Shown: piece after piece, positions 55,349-64,000 of the stretch
How the letters are laid out: each line of letters begins with the position of its first letter
Position numbering within the stretch: position 1 is the stretch's first letter
Assembly: GCA_007570785.1 (NCBI GenBank)
Contig: ML661885.1
Location: 14,760,338-14,824,337, forward strand
Direction of reading: 5' to 3'
DNA length: 64,000 nt
From: Antilocapra americana
Lineage: Eukaryota > Chordata > Mammalia > Artiodactyla > Antilocapridae
Position numbers and translations under genes: made by a program
The notes under the pieces: generated by a model
Database searches by the model: none
Told to the model about the DNA's origin: nothing
What the model saw: only the letters and a program-made list of their open reading frames with translations

Positions 55349-55594
55349 ATGTACCTGCCATATGTGTCCAGCTTATACTATATATTTGTTGATTTATATT
55401 TTAAAGAGTCATTTCCAAGCAGACAAGTTTAATTTGGACTTACTGTTGACAGTCCAAAGAAGAAGATATCTGGGTTCTTTCATTTCTGTTTCTAACTTAG
55501 AATCATTCATAAAAGCTAATTTGGGTGGTTAAAAGAGGAATGGGATTTCTATCAAGATTACAGAATGTACTTTTTAGATCACAGGTTACTTTGA
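55349..55594. other. Unique sequence
   Basis: Nothing recognised. Confidence 0.4.
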
Positions 55595-55800
55595 AGGCTG
55601 TGCCATCTTGTTTAATTTTCATAATTACCCAATTAGGCCAGCATTATGCTCTATATTTCATCAGTTCAATTGCTCAGTCATGTCCGACTTTTTGTGACCC
55701 CATGAATTGCAGCACGCCAGGCCTAGGCAGATGAAATGAAGTCACCCAGACAGTGAGGCAAAGCCAGGATTCTAACTGGGCTCTAACATTCAGTCCAGAT
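55595..55800 (-). mobile_element. MIR SINE remnant, split by a BovB tail
   Basis: tttaattttcataattaccc on the left; gtcacccagacagtgaggca and aagccaggattctaactggg on the right. Confidence 0.6.
55662..55724 (-). mobile_element. 63-bp BovB/Bov-tA tail
   Basis: Only the terminal module (cagttcaattgctcagtcat to cagcacgccaggcc), inserted in the MIR. Confidence 0.88.
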
Positions 55801-56109
55801 TACTTCTCTTTGGTTCTGTTCCAGGACAAATGTCATCATTTCCAAAAGACAACAGATTCATATGTTTTTTTGGGGCCATTTCATACTTCCAACAGTCTCT
55901 GTGGCTGTTCACCTATCATGAAACATATCTTAGGCTGCCCAAATCATAAGTGTTATCTTACATTTTAGTGTAAAATTTAAAGGTTATCAACTACCTCAGA
56001 GCATAAATAATACTATGTATTTCTGATACCCAACCACAACTTCTGGAAGAGTACAAGACACAAATTGAGATAAGTAATCAATACTTAGTAATATAATTGG
56101 ATTCTGCTA
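55801..56109. other. Unique sequence
   Basis: Nothing recognised. Confidence 0.4.
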
Positions 56110-56280
56110 AAGGAGAAGAGAGCAGCAGAGGATGAGATAGTTAGATGGCATCATCGACACAATGGACATGAATTTGAGCAAACTCTGGGAATCAGTGAAG
56201 AGCAGGAAAGCCTGACATGCTGCAGTCCATGGGGTCACAGAGAGTCAAATATGACTTAGCGACTAAAGAACAACAGCAAC
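56110..56280 (+). mobile_element. BovB 3' tail
   Basis: The last ~170 bp in plus orientation (cagcagaggatgagatagtt to cgactaaagaacaacagcaa), followed by an A-run at 56290-56304. Confidence 0.9.
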
Positions 56281-56490
56281 AATCCAATACAAAAAAAAAA
56301 AAATAAGTGCCGTTTAAACACTAAAGTGACTTAAAATACTTTCATGGACTCTCAAATGGTCATCCACATGGTGGAAGATAAGGTAATAGGTACATGGGTG
56401 CATTAAATGGTTAATAATTGGAATCTTTGTATCATTAACTGCATTTTTAGGTTCTTCAGCCATTTGCTTTAATAAAGAAATGTTCATAGA
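56281..56490. other. Unique sequence
   Basis: Nothing recognised. Confidence 0.4.
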
Positions 56491-56738
56491 CATATATACA
56501 CTATCATGTGGAAAATAGATAGCTGGTGAGAAGTTGCTACATAGCACAGAGAGCCCAGCCTGGCAATCTGTGATGAGTGGTAGAATGGAGGGAAGGAAGG
56601 GATGGGGAGGGGAGGGATACTCAAGAGGGAGGTGATATATGTATAATTTTGGCTGATTTACGTTGTTGTACAGCAGAAACTAACACAGCATTGTAAAGCA
56701 ATTTTCCTCCAATTAAAAATAAATTTTTAAAAAGTCAA
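56491..56738 (+). mobile_element. Ruminant L1 3' end
   Basis: The gctacatagcacagagagcc block, purine-rich ggagggaaggaagggatggg tract and a final aactaacacagcattgtaaa with the ccaattaaaaataaat tail. Confidence 0.85.
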
Positions 56739-57094
56739 AAAAAGGCAGTAAACATCCGAATGGATATGAAAAAGAACAATTAGTGAATAGTAATACTAAC
56801 TTGAAAAATTATCCTTGAGCATGGAGCAGAAAGATAAATAAGGGAAAACTATGACAGAAGAGATAAAAATTAGGGAGGAGAAGGTGAGAAATTCAATGTC
56901 TATATAATAGGAGTTTCAGGAGAAAAATAAAGGCTACAGCAAAGAAACTACTATAAAACAAAGTCTTGAATACTGAATTAGAGAAGACTCAAGGTATTTG
57001 ACAGGATTAGTGAGTGAAGAAGAGACACAACTATGTTCTAGGAAATTACAAATTTCTGAAGTAAGCAGAGTACCTCTAAACCAATAATATGTAT
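56739..57094. other. Unique sequence
   Basis: A-rich, no gene or named repeat. Confidence 0.4.
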
Positions 57095-57253
57095 GTGTTA
57101 GTTGCTCAGTCATGTCCAACTCTTTGCAAACCTGTGAACTGTAACCCACCAGGCTCCTATGTCCATGGGAGTCTCCAGGCAAGAATACTGGAGTGGGTTG
57201 CCATGCCCTTCTCCAAGGGATCTTCCCAACCCAGGGATCGAACCCAGGTCTTC
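57095..57253 (-). mobile_element. Bov-tA SINE, head-truncated
   Basis: Tail complete; the sequence stops at ggatcgaacccaggtctt, so the outermost head is missing. Confidence 0.9.
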
Positions 57254-57347
57254 AAATAATAAAACAATAATAGGTTTGGTTTATTGGAAGGAAGGTCAGT
57301 CAAACAATAAACAATTTGACCCTGATACATTTAGTCATTAGTTGTTA

Positions 57348-57556
57348 TTACTTGGCTGCTAAGTCTTGTCTGATTCTTTTGCAACCCCATGGACTGTAGC
57401 CTGACAGGCTCTGCTGTCCTTGGGATTTCTCAGTCAAAATTACTGGAGTGGGTTGCCATTTTCTCCTCCAGGGAATCTTCATGACCAGGGATGGAACTCA
57501 CATCTCCTGCACTGGCAGGTGGATTCTTTACCACTGAGCCATCAGGGAAGCCCTTG
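57348..57556 (-). mobile_element. Bov-tA SINE
   Basis: From ggctgctaagtcttgtctga to the head gagccatcagggaagccc. Confidence 0.93.
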
Positions 57557-57669
57557 GTCATTAGGCTAGTGGGTAAATGACTTGCAAGATTACTTAAGGA
57601 GTTAGAAAGTATTTATAATCATGATTAAGAGTTTGAATAGAATGGTAGAAATTTCACTAGTCATATCAC

Positions 57670-58232
57670 TTTATTTTTTAGTTGAAATGTAATTGCCTTA
57701 CAATACTGTGTTAGTTTCTGCTGTATAATGAAGTGAATCATCTATATGCATATATATATATGTATACACATATATATATGTGTGTATATATATATACATC
57801 CTCCATCTTGGACCTTCCTCCCACCACCCTCACTATCCCATCCCTCTAGGTCATCACAGTGCCTTTGACTGGGCTTCCTGTGCTATGCAAGCTTCTCCCT
57901 AGCTATCTATTTTATGCACGGTCATTTATATGCATTAATCCCAATCTCCCAATTTGTCCCCCTCTTCCCCTGCCCCCTTGTGTCCACAGGTCTGCTCCCT
58001 GTGTCTACATTTCTATTCCAACTTGGAAATAGGTTCATCTGTACCATTTTTCTAGATTCTATGTATATGCATCAATATGAAATATTTGTTTTTCTCCTTG
58101 TGACTTACTTTATTCTGTAAGACAGATTCTAGTTCCATCCTCATCTCTACAAATGACCCTATTTTGTTCCTTTTAATCGTTGAATAATATGCTACTGTAT
58201 ATATGTACCACATCTTCTTTATTGGCTGTATA
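57670..58232 (-). mobile_element. Ruminant L1 3' UTR, minus strand
   Basis: ttagttgaaatgtaattgcc .. gtttctgctgtataatgaag, then a TA/TG microsatellite (57741-57800), then the pyrimidine-rich 3' UTR and further upstream L1 (cagattctagttccatcctc). Same family as 16327, but longer. Confidence 0.85.
57741..57800. repeat. TA/TG compound microsatellite with inverted symmetry
   Basis: Alternating tatatatatatgtatacaca and tatatatatgtgtgtatata units that could fold into a hairpin. Confidence 0.9.
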
Positions 58233-59516
58233 GAAAGGACTCAGCCCTTTCTTGTTTTTTATTTATACATAGTTGCAAGCTCTTTTTGCTAGATGCTGGT
58301 AACACATGGCCAATAAGACACTCTCCCCACACAGTCAGGTGGGAGATAAACAATTTCAATAGGTGTGATTTATAAGAGATCAAGGAAGACTTCTCAGTGG
58401 TAGAGACTTGAGCTGAAGGTCAGGAAAGAAGGGACATTAAACATAAGTCCCTGCATGTGCCAAAGTACACAGGGAAATGAGCTTTAATTTAATTCTCATA
58501 GTGTTATTTTTTTTTCACTTTTTCACCCATTTGCTTTCAAATGGGCAACACTGAAACACCGGACCAACTAACTCTTTTTTAGGAAAATTAACATCTTGTT
58601 TCATTGTTTCAATGATCTTCTCCAAAAAAGGAGTGCACAAATTAAGCTAAATGGTCAAAAGGATAAAGAAAAGGGACAAGTATCTTAATGACAAAGTTCC
58701 TTGCACCTTTGAGAGTCAGCTACCTCTGGAGAGTTTTAATATGAGATATTTTGCCTTGCTGTTCATTCAATAAGCCCCAAGGCGGAAGCTTTGCTTACTC
58801 TATGGCTTATGCAATGCTGAATTGGCTGTCAGCATTCAAATCATAAATAATAATAATGACACACGAAAGCCAGGAAATGCAATATGAAGGCTTTCATTAT
58901 GATGTTAACTCATCCAAATTGTACACATATACTGTCTTTCGATATCTGGATAAACTTTCTGGCATTGTTTTATTATATGAAAAATGTGCAATATTGTCAA
59001 GTTACCATTCTAATGAGAAGCTTAGAGCTTCACAATTTGGACCTTTTCTAAACATTATGGCTTAAAGCCTTCACATTGTATTAGCAGGAAGTTTCGTATT
59101 AAGGAGTAGAAGCAGACAGTCCTTTGTATTTGTAAATAATTCCCCCTGGGCAAGAAGGAGAGCATGTACTGTGGAAGCTGTTTTCCAGTAGAGGTCATAG
59201 ATATACTTGATTACCTGGTTATTTTCCCTCTGCATTCAACTTAGGACCAGCAGCTCACCTTCACATTCAGAGGATGCTCTAGGGCAGGAGTCATACTTCC
59301 TGAGACAGAAAAGTTGATGGTTCATTTTTGTAAGCACACATGTAGGATAGAACCCCCATCCTCTCTTTGATAACTGGCATCAGCTCTACTTTATTGTGTT
59401 AGAAAACTATTCTGTATGTTATCATATTTTCTTAAAGTGACTTTAATTCAAATTAATAAATCACTTATTTACCACATCTGAATCTCCTATGTTCAAAGGA
59501 CCAGTATAAAATACAA
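58233..59516. other. Repeat-poor unique sequence
   Basis: Possible ancient repeat traces at 58270-58480 that I cannot assign. No gene seen. Confidence 0.45.
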
Positions 59517-59655
59517 ATGTGTGTGTGTGTTAGTCACTTAGTCGTGTCTGACTCTTTGTGACCCCATGGACTATATAGCCTGCCAAGCTCCTCTGTCCAT
59601 GGGATTCTCCAGAATTGCAGAATATTGCAGTGGGTTGCCATTTCCTTCTCCAATA
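59517..59655 (-). mobile_element. Bov-tA SINE, head-truncated
   Basis: GT run (tail side) then gttagtcacttagtcgtgtc; stops at gccatttccttctccaat, so the head is missing. Confidence 0.9.
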
Positions 59656-59860
59656 TATAGACTGAAACATATTCCCTCCCTACACCCAATTAAATTATAA
59701 TCTAGGGCTAGTGATCAATTAGACAAACATTTAGCAAGATAGTATACAGTTAAAGAAGTGCAAAGTATTTTGAGGGTTTACAGGAAGAAATTACAGAAAA
59801 GAATCCAAAATAAATTCCCAGAAAGGAAACCACTAAAGATAAGATGTTAAAAATGAATTT
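59656..59860. other. Unique sequence
   Basis: Nothing recognised. Confidence 0.4.
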
Positions 59861-60094
59861 TGTTGTTTTTCAGTCTCTAAGTGGTGACTTTTTGTGACCC
59901 CATGGGCTGCAGCATGCCTGGCTTCCCTTTCCTTCACTATCTCCTGGCATTTGCTCAAACTCATGTCCATTGAGTCAGTGATGCCATCCAACCATTTCAT
60001 CTTCTGTCGCCCCCTTCTCCTCCTGCCAGCAATATTTCCCAGCATCACAGTCTTTTCCAATGAGTCTGCTCTTTGCATCAGGTGGCCAAAGTAA
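59861..60094 (-). mobile_element. BovB 3' fragment, minus strand
   Basis: 3' end gttgtttttcagtctctaag at the left; truncated at caggtggccaaagta. Minus frame shows QYFGH-like and LEKTVMLGNIAGRRRRGRQK residues. Confidence 0.92.
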
Positions 60095-60919
60095 AGTATA
60101 GTCGTTTGAGTAAATTCAGCCCCAGTTACACCGAATAGTGTTTCAAATGCCTCTATTTGCAAGATTGTTTATATAAAGCACTTACTACAGTTCATATTAT
60201 AGAGAACTTGTTAACCAGCAACAACTGGAAATTTTATCTTGAAATTATTTAAAAGAAAAAGAAATGAAGTATTTACTCATGAACTTCACTTTTAAACTAG
60301 ATTTATAAAATATTCTAAGAATTCTGTCTAACTTTCATTGAGCAATTGTATAATTACTACAGTGGTAAAACTAAATGAGGGGACATTCAAAATTACTTTA
60401 GAAGAAAAACAGTCTCTGTGTTAGCAGGAGAGATTTATTAAGTAATTTTAATGAAAATATCAGACTCTCTAAAAATCAAATAAGATAAAAGAAGTTTATT
60501 AATAAGATTCACATTTATTATTATTATTATTCACCTTATTTATCTAAGGTATATCTGTAAGACATTCTCCTAAGAATGGGAATCCCATCAAGTTTCCTTT
60601 TGAACTATTGTATAATCATTACATAATAGCAATAAAACCAAAAGAGAAAAAAATTCAAAATTATATTAAGAGAAATAAAGAAAGTCTTGTTTTTTGGATG
60701 ATTTTAATGGACCTGTTAATGGCAATAAAATGCTGTAATTATACTACTCATTGATGGAATTACATAACTGTAGTTAACCTACAAGAGTCACATTTGAATA
60801 ATCTACAATGATGCAACTTCATTCCAAGAATTAAAATTTTAAGCTTCCATTTAAGCCATAATCATTTAATAGCACTACAAACAAAAGCAAAAGCATTAAA
60901 TTATTTTAGTCTCCAAGGG
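60095..60919. other. AT-rich unassigned region with diverged internal repeats
   Basis: Segments beginning near 60339, 60601 and (weaker) 60856 resemble each other (tattgtataatYattac, then aaaac and caaaattaY blocks) at a spacing of ~260 bp. A (TTA)n run lies at 60517-60534. No coding sequence seen. Confidence 0.45.
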
Positions 60920-61590
60920 AAAAAGTATCTTGCCGAGGTTCTGGACCTTCAGAAAGAACCTTACTATAGTGGGATCCACTCAGAAGGTGGCTCACTTCTG
61001 CTTTCAGGTTGTATGAAGGGAAGACCAAACCCAGAGCTTGGTACAGTGACTTTTCCTAATGTCAATAGAGGATGTTTCAGGCCAGAGAGGTCCCTTTCTG
61101 GAGAGAAAATTCCTAGACGATCCCTAGGGAAGTTTGTCCTCACTTCTAAGAACAGAGGAAGAAAAGGGGATTCCTTTCTGAGCAACTACCTCCTGGGAAT
61201 GCTGGGGAACATATGACCACTGATGGGGCCACAAAATGGAGAAACAGAGCTCCATTCCATGGCTCCCATTCAGGTTGGAAGGTTGACTCAAAAGAAGGTA
61301 CCAAGTCAAGCACAAGGAGCTGAAGGAGAAGTCCTGGTCTCACCGAGGACTTGCTGCATCAGGATAGAAGTAACCTCATGGAGGGCTTCTCTCCTTGGAG
61401 TACTGGTTCCTTTGGGGCATCCAGTCCACCTGGAATGCTGGACCTAAATTCCTGTGCCTGGGTATCATTGTTAGATTCCTATTGTTTATTGGTGATCTGG
61501 TCATTCAGAGGATTCCTTAATGATCTTTACAAGCTTCTGCCAAATGCCCCGTTTCCAACATCAAGGACAGAAGTGTACTTTTCAAAATGT
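60920..61590. other. Unassigned, somewhat GC-richer sequence
   Basis: About 670 bp ending at the BovB target site. Open frames of 60-75 codons overlap on both strands without recognisable domains. It could be an old LTR or a gene relic, but I see no decisive signal. Confidence 0.4.
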
Positions 61591-61601
61591 TTAAATTGTC
61601 T

Positions 61602-62427
61602 CAGTTCAGTTCAGTTCAGTCGCTCAGTCATGTCTGACTCTTTGCAACCTCATGGACTGCAGCACGTGAGGCTTCCCTGTCCATCACCAATTCCTGGAGC
61701 TTACTCAAACTCATGTCCCTCGAGTGGTGATGCCATCCAACCATCTCATCCTCTGTCGCCCCCTTCTCCTTCTGCCTTCAATCTTTCCCAGCATCAAGGT
61801 CTTTTCCAACAAGTCAGTTCTTTGCATCAGGTGACCAAAGTATTGGAGTTTCAGTTTCAGCATCAATCCTTCCAATGAATATTCGGACTGAGTTCCTTTA
61901 GGATTGGCTGGTTTGAACTCCTCGCAGTGCAAGGGACTCTCAAGAGCCTTCTCCAGCACCACAGTTCAAAAGTATCAATTCTTCAGTACTCAGCTTTCTT
62001 TATCATCCAACTCTCACATCCATACATGACCACTGGAAAAACCATAGCTTTGACTAGACGGACTTTTTGGCAAAGTAATGTCTCTGCTTTTTAATATCTT
62101 GTCTAGGTTGGTCATAACTTTTCTTCCAAGGAGCAAGCATCTTCTAATTTCATGGCTGAAGTCACCATCTGCTGTGATTTTGGAGCCCCAAAAAATAAAG
62201 TCTCTCACTGTTTCCACTGTTTCCCCATCTATTTGCTATGAAGTGGTGGGACTGGATGCCATGATCTTCGTTTTTTGAATGTTGAGTTTTAAGCCAGTTT
62301 TTTCACTCTCGCTTTTCACTTTCATCAAAAGGCTCTTTAGTTCTTCTTTGCTTTCTGCCATAAGGGTGGCATCATCTGCGTATCTGGGGTTATTGATATT
62401 TCTCCCAGCAATCTTGATTCTTAGACA
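61602..62427 (-). mobile_element. BovB LINE, 5'-truncated, with perfect target-site duplications
   Basis: ttaaattgtct at 61591-61601 and 62428-62438 flanks it. The 3' end has three cagtt units. Minus-strand coding blocks include EYSLEGLMLKLKLQYFGHLM (61877 region), METVRDFIFWGSKITADGDF from 62217, and a catalytic YADD at about 62374-62385 (tatctgcg..). Frames are broken by frameshifts. Confidence 0.95.
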
Positions 62428-62438
62428 TTAAATTGTCT

Positions 62439-62714
62439 AATGTATGCCTTTTCTCTTCTTAAGCTAATTGAACTTTCAACCAACAGGGCTCTCAAACTAT
62501 CACCATAACTTTTCTTTTGTGAGAAATAAACTGGATTTGATAAGAATTACTGATTCATGCGAACTTCTCTAAAAGAATTTTGGCTTGTATTTTATAGATG
62601 TGCAGCTCTTTACATGCACAGATCATCTTGTATCAACTTTGGAAAGATTCACCTCTATTTTTTTTGAGTTACATTAATTTTAAATTCAATATTGGGTGAA
62701 AACTCATTCCATTT
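62439..62714. other. Unique sequence
   Basis: Nothing recognised. Confidence 0.4.
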
Positions 62715-62971
62715 TTAAAAAAGGCAGCTCAGAAAAGATCTAATGTTTCTACTGGACTTTCTGCATTTGCTTTTCTGTGTTTTTTCTGACTGCAGGAAAG
62801 CTTTCTCTAGATGGAGACTTCTGATATGATCTTTAAGTTCATTGATTATTTTATTTTGCTCAGTTAATTGGAGACACATTTACTCTCTTTTTTCTTTTGT
62901 CAATAGGTATTTGACCCAGCCATATCAATTGGTTTCCTCAAAAGTGCTTTTCTTAAAATCACATGATTGTT

Positions 62972-63245
62972 TCTTTCCATTTTTTAGACTACACTGGGTC
63001 TTCATTGCTTCAAGTGGGGGCCACCCTTCGTGGGGGCACGCAGGCTTCTCACTGCAGTGGCTTCCCCTGTTGTGGAGCGCAGGCTCTAGGTGGGGCATGG
63101 GGGCTTCAGTAGTTGCAGCACTTGGGCTCAGTAGTTGTGTTGCATGAGCTTGGTAACTCCATGGCATGTGGGACCTTCCTGGACCAGGGATCGAGCCTTG
63201 CATTGGCAGGCAGATTCTTAACTACTAGACCACCAGAGAACACCC
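62972..63245 (-). mobile_element. CHR-2-like tRNA SINE
   Basis: ctacactgggtcttcattgc, repeated gcaggcttctcactgcagtg / gcagcacttgggctcagtag modules, head ccaccagagaacaccc. Inserted in the putative pseudogene. Confidence 0.92.
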
Positions 63246-63523
63246 TTCAAAACTACTTTTGATCCCTGTTCTACAAGGTCTCCATTTCTGGATGTTTTCA
63301 TTATATACAATTCCAAGTTTCCACTATTTGTGTTGCTTCATCAAGAGCACTCCAGTCTCTCCTCTTTAGCCAAAGGGCATCTGGAGGTTTCATTTGACTT
63401 TTCTGGCCATTTTAATTTGTCCTGTGGGCACTTTAGAGTTTTCTACTGTTTTGTTTTGTTGAGCAAGTTTGTTCATGCTTCTTTTTCATCTCTCAGTCTC
63501 TTATGAAAGCAGCTTATGCTTCC
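63246..63523. other. Sequence within the putative pseudogene
   Basis: Minus-strand frames contain KTVENSKVPTGQIKMA-like stretches separated by stops, consistent with continued decayed coding sequence. Uncertain. Confidence 0.3.
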
Positions 63524-63788
63524 TTAAGCAGTAGAATTTCTATCCAAAGCATCTGTTAGTGATCTATGAAGTTCTTCATTTTTATGATGTGTTTTGAAGG
63601 CTGTTTTAGTGGCAGCTACTTGAAATTGGATGTGTGTTGATGCACCCTCTAAAGATTGGATCATTCCAGTCATCTCAGGCATCAGTTTGGTTTTTCTAAA
63701 TATTTAAATTCCTCTTCTTGAAGACCTTTTCTAAAAGGCGCTATTGTAAACCCAAGTAAAGAGCTGGACTTTTTTAGCTCTTCTCTTT

Positions 63789-63853
63789 ACAGTCCATGGG
63801 GTCGAAGAGAGTCAGACATGACTGAGTGACTAACACTTTCACTTTTTTTTTTC
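63789..63853 (+). mobile_element. Bov-tA 3' tail piece
   Basis: acagtccatggggtcgaaga to ctaacactttcactttt; only the tail is present. Confidence 0.88.
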
Positions 63854-63888
63854 CACTGAGGCTCAGTTGCTCAAGAATCTGATGTCTG

Positions 63889-64000
63889 AAACTTTCCTGG
63901 TGGTCCAGTGGCAAAGTACTCCCAATACAAGGGGCCCAGGTTCAATCCCTATTCAAGGATCTAGAAACTTCATGCCAAAACTAAAAGATCCTAAGTGCCA
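63889..64000 (+). mobile_element. CHR-type SINE, runs off the window
   Basis: aaactttcctggtggtccag head and B-box-like aggttcaatccctatt. The 3' part lies beyond 64000. Confidence 0.85.

Larger units (their letters stand above)
62715..63735 (-). pseudogene. Possible coiled-coil protein pseudogene split by a SINE
   Basis: Read on the minus strand, 63735-63524 gives LQEEEFKYLEK, then after a one-base shift KLMPEMTGMIQSLEGAST and NEELHRSLTDALDRNSTA before a stop. On the other side of the SINE, 62879-62715 gives LTEQNKIINELKDHIRSLHL and EKAFLQSEK. Both have the charged, leucine-spaced pattern of a coiled coil. Frameshifts and stops show decay. I cannot name the parent; a processed pseudogene is possible, but no poly(A) or intron evidence was found. 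It could also be chance in AT-rich DNA. Confidence 0.35.

Noticed and set aside
1..64000. CRISPR array, operons or bacterial-type regulation
   Set aside because: Regular repeat-spacer structure is absent, and the repeats are dispersed ruminant retrotransposons.

Overview
The window looks like nuclear DNA of a ruminant, most likely a bovid (cattle, sheep, goat or a relative). It is AT-rich and crowded with ruminant-specific repeats: BovB (an RTE-type LINE) with its reverse-transcriptase coding sequence, many Bov-tA SINEs (a tRNA-Glu-like head joined to a BovB-derived tail) and the older cetartiodactyl CHR-type tRNA SINEs. These lie over ruminant L1 3' ends and ancient mammalian MIR, L2, MaLR-like LTR and hAT DNA-transposon remnants. 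The species cannot be fixed from this sequence.

No intact cellular protein-coding gene, rRNA or tRNA gene is supported. All longer open frames belong to retrotransposon reverse transcriptases (L1 near 24.3-27.7 kb, BovB near 52.6-53.4 kb and on the minus strand elsewhere) or to frames read through SINEs. Two minus-strand traces could be decayed gene copies: a 110-codon ORF at 42.85-43.18 kb and a coiled-coil-like reading at 62.7-63.7 kb split by a SINE. A GC-rich island at about 10.92-11.18 kb with a start codon, CRE/YY1-like motifs and a splice-donor-like end is the best candidate for an unannotated promoter or first exon. The rest is probably intergenic or deep intronic.

Layout. 0-2 kb: Bov-tA and BovB inserted one after the other at the same target site. 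2-13 kb: scattered SINEs, an LTR and the GC-rich island. 12.7-13.4 kb: four-layer nested retrotransposons. 13.4-24 kb: SINEs, BovB pieces, LTR-like elements (one carrying a nested hAT element) and ancient repeats. 24.3-28.0 kb: a young 5'-inverted L1 broken by a 400-base N gap, with 1,110 bp repeated on both sides of the gap, almost certainly an unmerged contig overlap. 28-43 kb: SINE-rich, with a tandem duplication carrying a 39-bp L1 insertion and an L1 nested in a hAT element. 43.6 kb: a second, small 5'-inverted L1 with perfect target-site duplications. 44.6-45.7 kb: an LTR inside an old L1. 47-51 kb: repeat-poor sequence. 52.5-54.2 kb: a 1.4-kb BovB inserted into a Bov-tA. 54-64 kb: more ancient LTR, L2, hAT and L1 pieces, BovB fragments and a CHR SINE inside a possible pseudogene.

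I found no convincing previously undescribed biological system. The most useful results are the assembly error, the nested insertions with readable target-site duplications, the orphan first-exon candidate and several unassigned duplicated segments.
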